From: Ligula intestinalis
Lineage: Eukaryota; Platyhelminthes; Cestoda; Diphyllobothriidea; Diphyllobothriidae
Assembly: GCA_036362985.1 (NCBI GenBank)
Contig: JAYGXS010000002.1
Location: 5,630,567 to 5,694,566 of the forward strand
Reading direction: 5' to 3'
Length of the DNA stretch: 64,000 nt
Shown: positions 11,691 through 23,590 of the stretch, in pieces
Numbering within the stretch: the stretch's first letter is position 1
Layout: the number at the start of each line of letters is the position of its first letter
Position numbers and translations under genes: made by a program
The notes under the pieces: generated by a model
Database searches by the model: none
Seen by the model: the letters and a program-made list of their open reading frames with translations, nothing else
What the model was told of the DNA's origin: nothing

Positions 11691-12245
11691 AACAGTTTTA
11701 GTTTTGACCTGACGTTTCGGAGAGCTTAGTCGGCGCTCCATTTTTAAAGTTTTGACTTTCACTAAAGTTCAACCATTATAATGTATGGCTAAAGTCATAA
11801 GTCTTTGACTGATGAAACCTCTTCCTCGAGTTCGATTTCTGGAACCACATAAATGTTTGCGTAGTTTGATGCCTCCTGGTGTATCGCTTTGTCATCTCGA
11901 TTCAGATTGCTCGTAATTCTGCTTCCTTTCCCGATGTTTTCGTCGCGGAGCCATCTTCTCCCACATTTCTTAAGCTCCGGGTGACCTTGTGCTGCTCTTT
12001 TTACATGTAATGGCGCAGGCTTTTGGAGTCCAAAGGAAGGTCTAGATGCTTGCTGTCAGGGTTCGTGTCTATATACCATGCTTCCAGCTGCAGTAGCTCC
12101 GTTTTGACTTGCCTTGGTCAGTCTTTAACTGTCAATCTCGGAAATCCGACCTTTTTTCGTTTGGTAATGATGGTTTTCAATATGGGTAGATAGTATTGCT
12201 GCCAGACCAGAGTTGCCATTTCGGGCTTGTTAGCTTCCGTCAGCC
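11690..12245 (-). mobile_element. Penelope-like element fragment, family 5
   Basis: On the minus strand near 12115-11990 the text LLQLEAWYIDTNPDSKHLDL then DSKSLRHYM aligns with the LEAWYSDANSVNRHLDLPAAYKVLRHYV segment of the family 1 GIY-YIG ORF, so this is the same protein region from a more distant family. The preceding stretch (12240-12120) keeps NKPEMATLVWQ. Stops are present. The 3' tail (11905-11690) contains a version of the CTG-hairpin-GAAA motif. The GIY and YIG segments are not preserved. Confidence 0.7.
11705..11750 (-). other. Hairpin motif, divergent version
   Basis: Minus strand: T, then GGAGCGC-CGACTAA-GCTCTCC (11739 down to 11719; six of seven pairs), then GAAA (11718-11715) and CGTCAG. 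It has the same order and spacing as the family 1 motif, with a different stem sequence. The leading 7-mer is degenerate. Confidence 0.45.
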
Positions 12246-12271
12246 GATCATACGCAAAACAAATGATTACA

Positions 12272-12345
12272 TCTTCGAGGCTTGAACTCACGACCATTTA
12301 GATCAGAGCCTACCGCTCTTATCATTGAGCCACGAGCTCGTCGTG
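12272..12345 (-). repeat. tRNA-like SINE fragment
   Basis: The minus strand shows GTGGCTCAATGATAAGAGCG (A box with a 4-bp D stem GCTC/GAGC) and GAGTTCAAGCC (B box, stem nearly paired). The acceptor ends do not pair, and the anticodon arm is not convincing. It is best read as a tRNA-derived SINE head next to the PLE fragment. Confidence 0.45.
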
Positions 12346-12349
12346 TTAC

Positions 12350-13650
12350 CGGTTTAGGTCAGGAGATATTGATACGCGTTGATGAGTGTTCATCGATCGT
12401 TAGTAGAACTTATTGGTCCCGCTGTACCTGGGTCCAATTTCTTTGGCCAAAACAGCAGCTGTAGCGGGATAATTGAGTTCCGCTAGCAGTCCGTGAGGGC
12501 TCATGAATAGGTGTTCAATCTGCCAGAGAGATCTCCAAACTCCACACAAGCAAACGCATATGACAGAACTAAAACATTAAAGATCATACCAAAGACATTG
12601 AACCTGAGGATTCGAATCGAAGAATCAGAATGTGATCCTGATGAAGAAAGTAAGTGCTGTCAGACATCAGTGAGGGTCTACTTCGACCATTGACCTACAT
12701 CACAGTCCGAATAGCTTAATATGTTTTAGCCCATGAAAATCAATCCCATTTTTGAACCACAAAGAAGGTGAAACATAGGTCCCTGATTCCACAGAAAGCT
12801 TGAAATCTAACCTATCCTTCTCGTACAATTTCATTCGTTGGGTGTTAGTGTACTTACGTGTGTCACGAATTTGGTTAATTAATTATCTTTTTTTCGCTTC
12901 TGAATGCTTTTTATAATTGCCCTCTCCGTAAAGCATGAACTCTGATTGGACCATGATGTTAATTATGTGTAACGATTGCCATGTAGAGATATAAGCTTAC
13001 TGCTATTGCCACCCCCTCTTAAACTAGTTCTCATCTTACGTTCAACACTGTGCGTAGCAATTCACTCCGATAATCTTTGTTGTGTCGGTCTTATCACCAT
13101 GGCTGCTTTTGTTCTTTCATGAAAGCTTGCGGCAGTGTTTTCGCTGAATTTGCCGTGCAGGCACCTACCCTCTCTACTATTTTTAAACTCTCGAAGACGT
13201 CGAACACACACACACATTTAATTCACTACCATTATGTTGATGACACTCAAGCGCCGCTCTGCCTTTGGTGAATGGATGAGGATATAGACAAATTTGTGGG
13301 TGGGAATCATGTGATATGGCGACAAGGTGAACCAGACAGGAATGGGAACAAAAACTGGAAAAGTTAGGAGTAAGAAAAAAAGTATATACCGCGCAAATGC
13401 CGACGCAGCTACCACTGCTGTGTGCGAGGGGGTTATTAGCCACCATTTTGACGTCAATTGCTCTTGCGGAAGTAGTAGTGATATTGCTGTAAGTGAACCT
13501 ACACTAATGCTCAAAGTGAGCTAGCTAACTAGTCTTATTTTGAAATTAGAACATTCAGAAGATACCACCAAGGGGAAAAGCACATTTTATTGACCTCATA
13601 TTTCAGAAAGTAAAGTAAAGCTTAGGAACTTTTTCGATTAATTCCTCGTT
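12350..13650. other. No gene recognised
   Basis: Several overlapping open frames on both strands at 13077-13524 shadow one another and show no domain. A short CA run lies near 13205. I see no feature to support. Confidence 0.5.
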
Positions 13651-13654
13651 AGAC

Positions 13655-13795
13655 AGGTACAGTAATTAAGTTGAACCAACTGTGAAAAAACTCGCGGCAT
13701 TCGGCGAGATTCAAACCCGCACAGGAGAGAGGCCTTTTACGCAATCCAACGCTCTACCTACTTGAGCTACGAATGTCGCGCTTCACACCGTGAGA
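13655..13795 (-). repeat. tRNA-derived SINE, inverted copy of the one at 13857
   Basis: Minus strand: CATTCG acceptor half, TAGCTCAAGTAGGTAGAGCG A box (13770-13751) with paired D stem, GCGGG-TTTGAAT-CTCGC T arm with five pairs, then the acceptor partner CGAATG. The acceptor, D and T arms fold but the anticodon arm does not, which suggests a SINE head. The body continues as GAGTTTTTTCACAGTTGG toward 13655, matching the plus-strand copy downstream. Confidence 0.6.
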
Positions 13796-13804
13796 TTAAT
13801 CACA

Positions 13805-13852
13805 CTTGGATCGACGCTTGGATTGAAGCTTGGATCGACACTTGGATCGCGA
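13805..13852 (+). repeat. 12-bp minisatellite, four units
   Basis: CTTGGATCGACG, CTTGGATTGAAG, CTTGGATCGACA and CTTGGATCGCGA, contiguous. It sits exactly between the two inverted SINE copies. Confidence 0.85.
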
Positions 13853-13856
13853 TATT

Positions 13857-13985
13857 CGGAGATCAAGTAGGTAGAGCGTTGGCTTGCGTACAAGGCCTCT
13901 CTCCCATAAGGGTTCGAATCCCGCCGAAGGACGTGAGTTTTTTCACAATTGGGTCAACTAAATTTACCAAATCTGCCAAAATATA
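13857..13985 (+). repeat. tRNA-derived SINE copy
   Basis: A box GATCAAGTAGGTAGAGCG (13861-13878) and B box GGGTTCGAATCCC (13910-13922). The body GAGTTTTTTCACAATTGGG TCAACT runs into AAATCTGCCAAA, which is also found at 48821-48860. With the minus-strand copy at 13655-13795 it forms an inverted pair able to fold back. Confidence 0.6.
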
Positions 13986-13989
13986 AAGG

Positions 13990-15640
13990 AAGGGTGGAGT
14001 ATGCAAATTTTTAAGCAACCAAGTAGCGGTAATTAATGCAAAAGGGGGCATGTTAAGAGATCCAAGGGCAGAAGGCGGGAGGGATGTGTCCAAAAATTAG
14101 CTCATGTCACCCTGTCGTCTCGTTGCCGCTTCGTGTAGCCTGGACAGTAGTGGTCACTGTTTCGTCACCGTTTCGCGAAATGATCGGAGGTGTGCCAACG
14201 GATGCTTAGTTGGTGTTCGGCCACAGGAGCCTAAGGCCCGCTTCGCCTTGTGCGCGCATAAGTTTGGATAGTGAGGCGTACGTCGATGGCCCCTGCCATC
14301 GCAAGTATCCCTTGACCAGTTAGTCAGACACGAGGCCTAGTCCGCTGCCTCACGAACCGAGCTGGAAATATATGTTCTCCAGAGATACTGGAGAAAGGAT
14401 TTTCACTTATAAAAACATCGTGCAAGAAAACAGCTTTACAGAGAAGTTTTTCAATAAAAGGATGGGGAAACGTCCACCAAAACGGAAATCCTGATGGCCG
14501 AGAGGAAATCTTCTTGCCTACATTGCCTTTTCAAGGGGATCCAGCAAGTAAACTTCTACAGCTTCCCCTGAACGGTGCAGTCGTACGTATGCATTCAGCA
14601 GCTAAGTTAAAATAAGCATTTTCAAGTCGTCCACTCGAACTGGCTGTTAAATTTCCGCAGTCGGTTAACACAGACGAGGTCTGGTCACACTCGAGTGTAA
14701 ATCGTAAAGTTTATACGTTATATTGTACAACCGAGAGTGACTTAGCATGATTATGTCTGACCGGTTGCGTGTTTGTTGCCTAGCGTGATTAAAAAATATT
14801 TGAATCAAACCACGACGCGGGATGTTATAGCAGCGTTTTAGTCTATAATACTGTCAAAACTAGCATCCTGACGACATTAATTATCGCTCAGCTTAATCTA
14901 AAGGTAAATCTGATACAGTCGGATGCCGGCACTCGAACGTGTTTTTTGAAGTCACCTTCATACATAGTTTAGCAAGCTATTGATTCAGGCTGATTCTCGA
15001 AACCTTCATAAATTCTTATTTCGATTACGTAACTACACCACAGGACACCTTTTAAATTACACACTTATAAGAAAATCACATCATTCGCCAAGTGTGCACT
15101 GTAATTTTTCTAACAAGGTTCATGAAATCTCCGAATAATTTTGGATACTTTTTATCCCTGCACTTGCATTTAGAAGAAATACTGTTCAAAGCCTGCAGAA
15201 TACGGCCCAATTTTCGCATACCATGTCAGCATTTGTGAAAGGTTGATAAACTCTTGCAAATCGCTATTGAGTGAGGATAAATTATTGATTATCACGTAGT
15301 CTACTCTGAAGTCATTTCAGTCAAGATAGGATACTGGCTTTTTAACGATCTTCTCTCTGACCACTAACAAAACGTAAGTACAGTAAAAAGTGGCAAATTG
15401 AGTAGTACGCACTTTTATCATTGCTTTTAATGGTCTTTTTAAATTCAAATATATTTTATATTAAAGGTAGCGGAACAAATTATTTCCTGCACCATTTTTG
15501 TAGAAAAGTACGCCTTCTTTAAATTTTAAACTGGAAGCCTGGGTACCTTTCAGTTTTATAATAAAGTTTCTCAATGGCCGAATAAATTTTAAATCTATTG
15601 ACTGCTGCAGTTGAATTCAAGGTTTACAAACTGTGAGCTA
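13990..15640. other. No gene recognised
   Basis: A GC-richer block at 14095-14360 has no long open frame. The rest is AT-rich without protein signal. Confidence 0.5.
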
Positions 15641-15648
15641 TGTACATC

Positions 15649-15822
15649 CTGTTTGAAGAAAAGTACGTTTTCACATACGGTTTGAGGAAGAAGTCACACA
15701 GTTCTCATAAAATATTGCAATATATGTGCATAATGCTGTTTGAGGAAAAGTACGATCTCGCCTACGGTTTGAGGAAGAAGTCACGAAGTTCTCATAATAT
15801 ATTGCAATATATGTGTATAATG
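15649..15822 (+). repeat. 87-bp in-frame tandem duplication
   Basis: Units 15649-15735 and 15736-15822 have no length change. The plus frame at 15640-15873 (77 codons) reads each as a 29-residue unit, LFEEKY..., YGLRKKS, SSH, ILQYMCIM, with about six residue differences and two silent ones. The protein has no recognised domain, and coding status is uncertain. Confidence 0.75.
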
Positions 15823-15829
15823 CTGTATA

Positions 15830-16460
15830 TAGGCAGCATTAATAAACGGATGAATACAAGGTTTAATAAGTGAAAAACTCACAATTGCAAAAAATCTAAT
15901 AAATAGAAATCTTTTCAAAACCAAAAGATGTCATAGCTTACATATACATTTTAAAGAAGGCGTGATTTCCTACCAAACGAGTTCAAGAAGTAATTGTTTC
16001 ATGCATTTCTTTTCATAAAATAAACTTGGATAAATAAAGACAGTCAAAATCAATTATAATAATTTATACTACTTAATAAGTCAATTTTTACAGTGCATAT
16101 GATATTCAGCGGTCAAAAAGAAGCGCGTTAAAAAGTCAACATCCGGACTTCAGGTTGTCCGGACATGAGTTACCATTTTAATCCCTGAAACTATATTGGC
16201 CTGACGAAGAATTGCTGAAAACACGCGTTTGCCAAGATGACATCTCAATACACAGGAAGCTGCTTTATTTTTAGAATACAGCCGCTATGCTACCGCGTAT
16301 TTATCAAAATAAACGACTGCCCCTTTCGAGGATAGTCGACCGCTTGTGCGCTGATTGCTTAATGGTTGGCGTGCGGATCGTGACCTGCTGAACTTTAATC
16401 GCCTGTGCTGGACTTGCGTGTCATGACTGCTCAGCAAGCGGCACCCTGGCGCTGGCACTT
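15830..16460. other. AT-rich stretch with one strong small hairpin
   Basis: No gene. TCCGGAC-loop-GTCCGGA at 16142-16163 is a perfect 7-bp stem with an 8-nt loop. CCTGACGAAGAATTGCTGAAAAC at 16200-16222 looks like a degraded relative of the PLE-tail motif but lacks a stem. The part nearest 16460 is probably the 3' tail of the PLE fragment that follows. Confidence 0.4.
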
Positions 16461-17052
16461 TAAAACGCATTGGCTTGTGTGTTTATCAAAAAGTGACTTG
16501 TTTTGGCAAAATTGAGACTTAGCGCCGATAATGCGTGGCGCAGGTTATTGTATTCGTTTATGGACCGTAAGCTTATGCACAACCATGACTCAAGCAACTC
16601 GCGGCTCACACGATTGGCCCCGCTTGCGAGAATTTTGGCCTCATCAAACTGGAATGTCTGGCCAGGTCTTGTAGAGTGAGCAGCGACTTGAGAATTGACA
16701 CTCATTCTCCACACTGCCGTCGCGTGTTCAAACATTCGCGCCTTGCGCAGGTTTCTAGTTGCCCGCAACTAAACGAGCTCCAATAGACAACTGCAACTGT
16801 TTCTTGTTGTGGTAGTTTGTCTTTTTGTTCAATTACCTGACGCCACTTCTTTGCCTCCTGCCTGCGTGTGAGTAAACCTTCAAGTGCTGCAAGAAGGCGG
16901 CCGTCAGCCTCCGAGATTTTTTTCCAACGTATGGAATAACTTGCTAAAATATGGGGTCTGCGAGATTTTGTTTGTCGTCTCGTTTGCTTCTTCACCAGTA
17001 GAGAAATTTTCGTCAAAGTTTTCTTCCGGTTCAATGAAGTGCGCCACAGCAA
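16460..17052 (-). mobile_element. Penelope-like element fragment, family 2
   Basis: Reading down the minus strand: a degraded RT end with KKISEADGRLLA (near 16920) corresponding to the family PYxKGxSExxxRLL block, then QKDKLPQQETVAVVY (near 16820), then C-GQL (16770). After a frameshift come RATRNLRKARMFEHATAVW (near 16730) and VAAHSTRPGQTFQFDEAKIL. This is the RT thumb followed by a GIY-YIG endonuclease, where VVY is the GIY strand and EH the conserved glutamate-histidine pair. The YVG segment has been lost at the shift. It is most similar to 27.5-27.8 kb, where VAAHSTRPG is matched by IAAHSTRPG. Confidence 0.75.
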
Positions 17053-17294
17053 GCCAATGAAGCGTCCTTACGCAACTGCGTTTGAGACTAATTGTGTGGT
17101 TGCTGTTTTAGCTCACTACCTCAGCAAGAGGTGGAATGTAATTGTCAGCATTAGAAAATCCTTAAATAAAGAAAAAAAATATTTCGCCTTTTAGAACCTT
17201 GGCAACAGAAAATACTAGGAACTGGAATATGTCCGGCAAAAAAGCGCACGCTGATGTTATCCTACATTAGGAGAGAAACCACCCTTTTGCTCAA

Positions 17295-17840
17295 AAACAG
17301 AATGCTGTAAGCACCCTAATCAATCGAGTAAGAACGCATTGTACTAGCCCCGAACTTAACCAAGCCCAACAAAATTACCTGTTTAAACTATTTAAAATAA
17401 ACCGTTACCCCAGAAATTTCGTGCATCGATGCATGAAACGCCAACAGTTAAAACAAAACGGAAAGGAACAAGGTTTTTACGATCCGTTGCCCAAGTTAAG
17501 AAGTTGGCAGTACTTCCATATACTAAGAGCATGTCCGAATTCGTTCAATAACATCTAAGGAAGCATCAAATCCAAGTGACATGCATACTGACGAATATTC
17601 TACGAAATCAGCTTGTACACCTGAAGGATAGGGTTATCTATTTGGACAGAAACGAAGTCATTTACAAGCTCACTTTTGGCGGCTGCAATGCAGTTTATTG
17701 CGCACATACAGGAATATCAGCCTCCACACGCTTACGCAAACATAAACAAGAGATAAACAGAGGATATCACTTGTCCGATGTCACCATGTACACATTAGAA
17801 ACTGGATTCCAAATTGCATTGGACGAAATTTGAATGTATT
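17295..17840 (+). mobile_element. Penelope-like element fragment, family 3
   Basis: Plus strand: RT C-terminal text STLINRVRTHCTSPELNQAQ and INRYPRNFV (17310-17430), equivalent to the NGYPxxF block of PLEs. After a frameshift come IPYTKSMSEFVQ (near 17517), then LRNQLVHLKDRV and VIYKL (17600-17670), CNAVYCAHTG and STRLRKHKQEIN, ending THR-LETGFQ near 17810. VIY...VYC-HTG is the GIY-YIG core with the usual glycine lost. At least one stop and one shift are present; it is inactive. Confidence 0.8.
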
Positions 17841-17849
17841 TGACAATCA

Positions 17850-19500
17850 GTTCCCGATTGACCGCCTAATGACATGTGGGTGACAAATAGTTTTTCCATA
17901 CTGACCGCATCATTGCATGCGGTTGTCAATTATCAACTATTGCCCCATTCTGCTATGTAAACGTCTGTTAACCATCACTTTGGAATAACTGTTTCGTACA
18001 ATTCCCATCCGTCTGTCGACGACCTTTTGAGCCAACGTCGGAAATTTACACAAAAACCACCGTTTCCCGAATTACTTCTTCTACAGATAATACTACACTT
18101 GGTTTCTAAAATGTTACGCTTGAATATCATCCTCCATAGATGTACATTCTTTGACGTATTTTGCGTACAACGGAGTACACATAATGGAGAATATTAACTT
18201 AAGCTTTGTGTTTAAGATAATAGCAAAACATTATCAAGCACTTGAAACATATTTTAAAATTCTTCTATATTAATACTCTTTACTACCACTAAAGAGTTTC
18301 TGTTAACAGCCTTTAAGTTGCAAAAATAACATTTCATTTTATGCTTTCATCCGTTTTGGAAATGCGAAAAAATCTCGCTCATCTCCCATCCTCTTTATAG
18401 CTAAAAATCTCTTCAAGTTACGGAACGTCACAGTGATTGCTCCAGCATCAACTGAAGCATGGTCTCGTTGCCACACAGACATATTACGATTAGCCTCTAA
18501 CATTTGTCGATGCAAACTAAATGCGAATTTTGGGAAGAAATTTAGAAGATAGTCGTTGAGACAATAACATTATTCGCCTGGGAGAAGTTACTTTTGATCA
18601 ATATGCACTAGCATATCGACCACATCCCACAGGTACTGTAACTCTCTCTGTACGAAAATCCCTTTCTTATATTATTTATCTCCCTGCTGATTAGTTTGAG
18701 CGGGAACCTGAAACTTCAAACGAACAACGGTGATCGCGTCTACGCCTCCTAAATAAGTTTGTCCATTTGGCAATTTTACAGGGATTGCTATAAAATCATA
18801 GGTTACTTAGTATAACAAAATGACGATGAACAGGAGAGCACATCCAGAATTAGCAACCAATGCCACTACTGGCTTATGAAAGTCGAATTGGTAAATCTTT
18901 GGCTGCAAAGTATTCGGCACGCTGACGACTTTGGAAGCAGACACAGTTCTCGCAAAACCTGCAATCCAAATCGGGCAATTATAATCACGGTCGCACAGTA
19001 GCCCAAAATTGTTTGAGAGCAGGCAACTTCAACGTTGAGTCGATCATTAGCAGAGAATGAACGCTCACCTGCATCGTGAGTGATAATGCTGTTGTGTTAT
19101 CGGTCCTTTAAAAGGATGTTTAGCGACTGGCCTGAAAATGTGGCCTGTTTTGGGCTGTCGTCTGCTAAAGTCGCCTTTTTTCGGCGCCTCCTTACGTCGT
19201 TTCAGTTCACTGATTCGAAACGGCAACATGGATTCTGCTTTTGCTTCTTACTTGAAGAGGCATTTTCCGGGACCATTTCGAGAAATTACGCCTCAGTGGC
19301 TAATGTTTCTCGTTTTCAGGATACCGGTATCAGATAGTAGAATAATAAGGGCATCACAGTTGGATTGATAGGAAAAAGACACAAAAATGGCTGGGCTATT
19401 TTATGGTCAAAACCTCCTGGGGGAGATGGCTGTCAAATTCACAATTCCTGTCTACAGCAGGACAGTTCAAAAGTCGTCTGGATTAGAAACTTTCAAATGG
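17850..19500. other. No gene recognised
   Basis: The first few hundred bases may be the 3' tail of the PLE fragment. Two overlapping open frames at 19080-19370 show no domain. Confidence 0.45.
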
Positions 19501-19509
19501 AACCCTTGC

Positions 19510-19885
19510 CAATATATATTGTATCAGTATCAGTATATAGAGGGATATGTAGGAAAAATTCCTTTGAGTGCCCTATTTGTACATATGTGCAGTGGTAGCA
19601 GAAAATTTGTTTCTCAGACTGTTGGCGAGGCCAGTTGTCCTGTGTCATAGGATAAAAATAGGAGCAGACAGTGAAAAAACTCTTCAGGGATTTTAAGAAG
19701 AAAAACTGTCACTCTTGTGGGAGTAATGCGGGGGATTTAGGAGAAAAAAGGGGGTTCCAACGGGGAGGGGGGCATTTCAAAGGTTCCCAGAATCATCGCC
19801 ATGTGTAAGCCGCGTCCTGATTCTTCCTTACTGATTGCAGAGTCCCCCAATGGAACTGGAAAAACAGAGGCATCCGTCCAGATTA
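19510..19885 (-). repeat. Dispersed 3' module R, copy 1
   Basis: Aligns end to end with 48385-48756 in the opposite orientation. Shared blocks include the phrase coding WTDASVFPVPL in one frame, a stretch near 19690, CACAGGACAA, and a terminal (ACTGAT)n repeat. Because it follows a CR1-like endonuclease on the same strand and ends in a short tandem repeat, it is probably the 3' end of a CR1-like element. That assignment is an inference. Confidence 0.6.
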
Positions 19886-19899
19886 GCAAGTCTGCTTCG

Positions 19900-20650
19900 A
19901 AAGCCCGTCTTGTTTTGAGAATAAGACCCTTGACCCAGTTTTCTGAGTTTTGTAGGTACTGATAGATGCAGGAGTCCAGTTTGCTAAAAAAATTTTCCAC
20001 AGCTTCCGCTTTTTGTTCACTTCTATTTTTAAGGCCTGCGTAAGCCACCCCGGTCTATTGGTTACCTTTTTTCGCGAAATTGGACAGTGGTCGTCGATAA
20101 GGCTGTGCAGTGTGTTCCGGAGCGCTTCCCAGTCCGCAGTTATGTTTCCAGAAAATAGAGGTTTCCACTCGGCGCGCGTGAGTTTGGTCTTCATTTGATC
20201 GAAATTGCCTTGCCAAATATTTCTTCGGGCTTTTGAGGGTCTCTTTGGTACTGAAAAATAACGAGTACTCCCATAACTGTAAAACATAGTCACTTTTACC
20301 CAGTAGTAAGAGACATGACACTTCGCCGATGCTGTCCTGCGATTTCGTGAGAATGAGGTCCAGACAGTTGGACTGTTGGCCATCGCGCATCCTTGTCGGA
20401 AACGTGACGTGTTGCGTGAGAAATAACTTTAGAGTTATGCTCAGAAGGCAGCTGTCGAAGGTTAGATCGGAGGTATGTGCGCAGGCTGCACCCCAGTAGA
20501 TGTGAGGCGCGTTAAAGTCCCCTCAAGATAAGGCCGATAATTTGTTGAGGCCATGCACTCCGATGATTCATGCATCAACCAGCGTATCGAATTAGCTGGA
20601 GTGTACACACACCTCAAAGAAAGGTGGAAAAGACTGCAGCCGACAAACAT
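19900..20650 (-). pseudogene. CR1-like AP-endonuclease fragment
   Basis: Minus strand: GDFNAPHIYWGAAC (near 20520-20480) is the APE catalytic block. It is followed by DGQQSNCLDLILTKSQDS (20385-20330), which parallels QTANCLDLVLS in the copy at 6.3 kb, and a linker FSGNITADWEALRNTLHSLI with KKRKLWKIF toward 19990. The reading frame changes between blocks. RT is absent: an internal deletion appears to join the linker directly to the 3' module at 19885. Confidence 0.75.
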
Positions 20651-20688
20651 GGACCAACATGAACCGCAATTAGCGTCCACACTGGATA

Positions 20689-20732
20689 CCCCGGACTGAC
20701 CCCGGACTGACCACGGACTGACCACGGACTGA
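20689..20732 (+). repeat. 11-bp minisatellite, four units
   Basis: CCCCGGACTGA twice, then CCACGGACTGA twice, contiguous. Confidence 0.85.
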
Positions 20733-20739
20733 CTCAAAT

Positions 20740-23590
20740 CACAGCTGCTATTTAGTCATTACGCCAGTGCGACTGATAATCATGTCCATCATGATGTGAC
20801 GCAAATTGTAACCCCCAATTAACGCATACACCAGATGACTATATAAGTGTATCAGCATTTTGAAATGCTTGCTGTTGTTTGCAAATTTCTCTCAAATCTG
20901 ACGACGAACTGGGGATCCATTGACAAAAATTAACTGAATACACTTACTCATTTCTCAAAAGATGCCTTTCCATAAAATGGGAAAATGTAATAAAAACTTA
21001 TTTTTAAAGTAAAAAAGTTGAAGAAAAACCTGCTCTAGGCACCTCAGAGCATAAAAGCAATTTTATATTTTTCTAATATCCAAGAAGGTCGGGACACGGA
21101 TATATTGTCTACTGAGCAGCATATTAAGGGATTATTTTTGTACGATTTTATCGAATTAAAAAACACTTCATCTGTTGTATTCTTTTTGGATATGTGGTTT
21201 ATATAGAGCAAATTTTTGGTCACTTATTTTATGCTGAATTAGACACTTTTTGATTTTAGAAAGGCCTTGAATTTTGGATGAAGTCCTTGGCAAGGCCAAT
21301 GTCGGAAAGGGCTGATATGTAGACACTGTAAATAATTTTGGATTCATTAACGTTTATTTCTCCCGTTAACTGAATGATTATCATATTCTTTTCTGATGCC
21401 TTAAAAAACAAAACCATCAGTTAAGCAGCAAAACTGACTCACGGCAGACTAGCAGTGGCATTCGTCAACTCATCACCTAAAACGAATACTTTTCCAGCCA
21501 ATAATCTTCATTGTCTTTTAAAATTAGTAATTTACCTGCTATTAAGTTGCTTGCAGCCTCCTCATATATTAATAAATACATCGGGACTTTAAAAAGAGGT
21601 TCAGTACAATTATCGTCAGCGTTGTTTGTGATTTTTTTTAATGCATTTGTATCTTAGGTCACTTTAATCGGCGTGCCTGTTATATGCACGCAGCCCACTG
21701 GTCGGAAAATACCGCAATCAGGAAACATATTTTACAAAGGTTATTGAGAAAAAACTTTTAAAATATAAAACTATAAAGCCTCATACTGAAAGGCATGAGT
21801 TAAAGTAGCAAATAACGCAAGTGCTGTTGGTTTCGACTGAAATTCTCCGAATGAAGTATTGCTTAGTGTCTTTTAAAAGGTACTATATTACTTTATGGTA
21901 AAACGACACGATAAGTTTTCTTCTGTTTCTTTGTGAAATTGACTCCTGATTGTTCGATGTCTGTTGCTTCGTGATTTTTTTGTCCAATACAATTGTGTAT
22001 GCATCAAATATTCCCTTAGAATTAACCGAACATCGTCAATAATGAAGACTACTATATTTGGTGAATGGTAATATTCAGGGGACTGCCATGTCAGCCATGT
22101 ATTTTATTTGCACAGAAAACGACTACCAACATTGACAAGGGAGACTGATAGCGTTTTTGGCTTATAAGACAACGCCCATGATAACGTTAAGGCAAGCGGT
22201 TTTGGCAAAATATTCGCCCGATATCTTAGAGTTGAGGACAGCCACACATCTTTGTATCCTTAGTAAAAAGTGCACATTTGAATAATGAAAGACATAATAC
22301 TCTTCTGTTTGTCAGAAAAAAATTATTGCACGCGAAAATTTATTTCTATCGATATTTGCCTTGCTCTGAAGACTTGAGCTGAAACAAATAAGGTCAATTA
22401 TAGGCGATCATGTTATAATATTTGTGTACGCCATTTTCGCTCTGTAGGAAATCTGTGTAAATAAAGGGCATTTAACAGTGGGAAATATTTCTGCCTATAA
22501 TTATAACTAGTTTCTTTAGAATGAGACATCTTTAGCCAAAAAAGTCAGGAAGTAGCCAACAAAAGATGTCAATGCATCGTTAAAGGATATTCCGCCCCCG
22601 CATTCAACCATTGTCTTGCATCTTGTCCATGGAATATAATACTTATGGAAAGAACAAAGCGGAACTACCGAGGATTTCAAAAAAAACCAAAATTTCTTAG
22701 GGAAAATTCACGTACACCTAATTTATCCACAGGAAACAGCAGCTGAGTGTCCCAAATAGCGTTACTTAGTAAAATAATAGTTAGACAGTAAAAAAGAATA
22801 CAACCTTTGAATGAGCTCAGACATGTATGTGGTAACAAGCCCATCATAATGTTTCTTCCGTTGGTTTTTTTCAGAATCAATGGGTGGTTGTTAGAAATTG
22901 TGCACAACCTGAATGTTCCATCTTCAGCGCTGATGGCCGGACGCAAATTAAAAAGTTATTCGTTTGTTACGACATTATACCTAGCAATGTATAGCAGTGA
23001 GAGGTGTAGAAGAACAATAAAATAATGGTGGTATTTATATGTTTACAGTATCGTATGCTAATTAGATAACAGAACACTTTAAAAAAGTCTGATGTGCAGG
23101 CCACCTGAAGTAGCTGTGTGCAAATTTCAGCGCTTATGGCCCCATTTCAATTGCGATTTGATTTGTGGTTTCGTTCAATTCTTAGGAGCTCAGTACTGGA
23201 GCCTGTTTTTACAACGATGAGCACACAGGATACTGGACACTTAATTAATCACATTTAGTGTTAATTTTAAGATTTATAGGACAGAAGTTGAAACCTTATT
23301 TTCGCCAATCAGCAATGTATGTCTTCGTCTAGCGAAAACTGAAGAATATAACAACACTACCTTTTCCTTATCGATTGCTCAGTTTGTTCAGTATAATTTG
23401 GTATCCTAAAGCAGGAATCTTAGACTTCGAGCGTCGATTTAACAGCAGATACGGCCACAGACAGAACTTTTCCCTTAATCCTAGATTATAATCGTGCTCT
23501 GCAGAAAGAAAAACAATCTGTGCATCAAATTTGCAATCAGAGGACGCAAAGGTTGAATATTTTAGCAATTAGACAATTGAAAAGCATATT
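20740..23590. other. AT-rich stretch, no gene recognised
   Basis: Nearly 3 kb without a supported feature. Overlapping frames at 22677-23025 on the two strands are mutual shadows without domains. Confidence 0.5.

Noticed and set aside
13751..13945. Functional tRNA genes at 13.7 and 13.9 kb
   Set aside because: No acceptable anticodon stem-loop, and both continue into a shared SINE body.
20689..20732. CRISPR-like array
   Set aside because: Units are contiguous 11-mers without spacers, in eukaryotic DNA.
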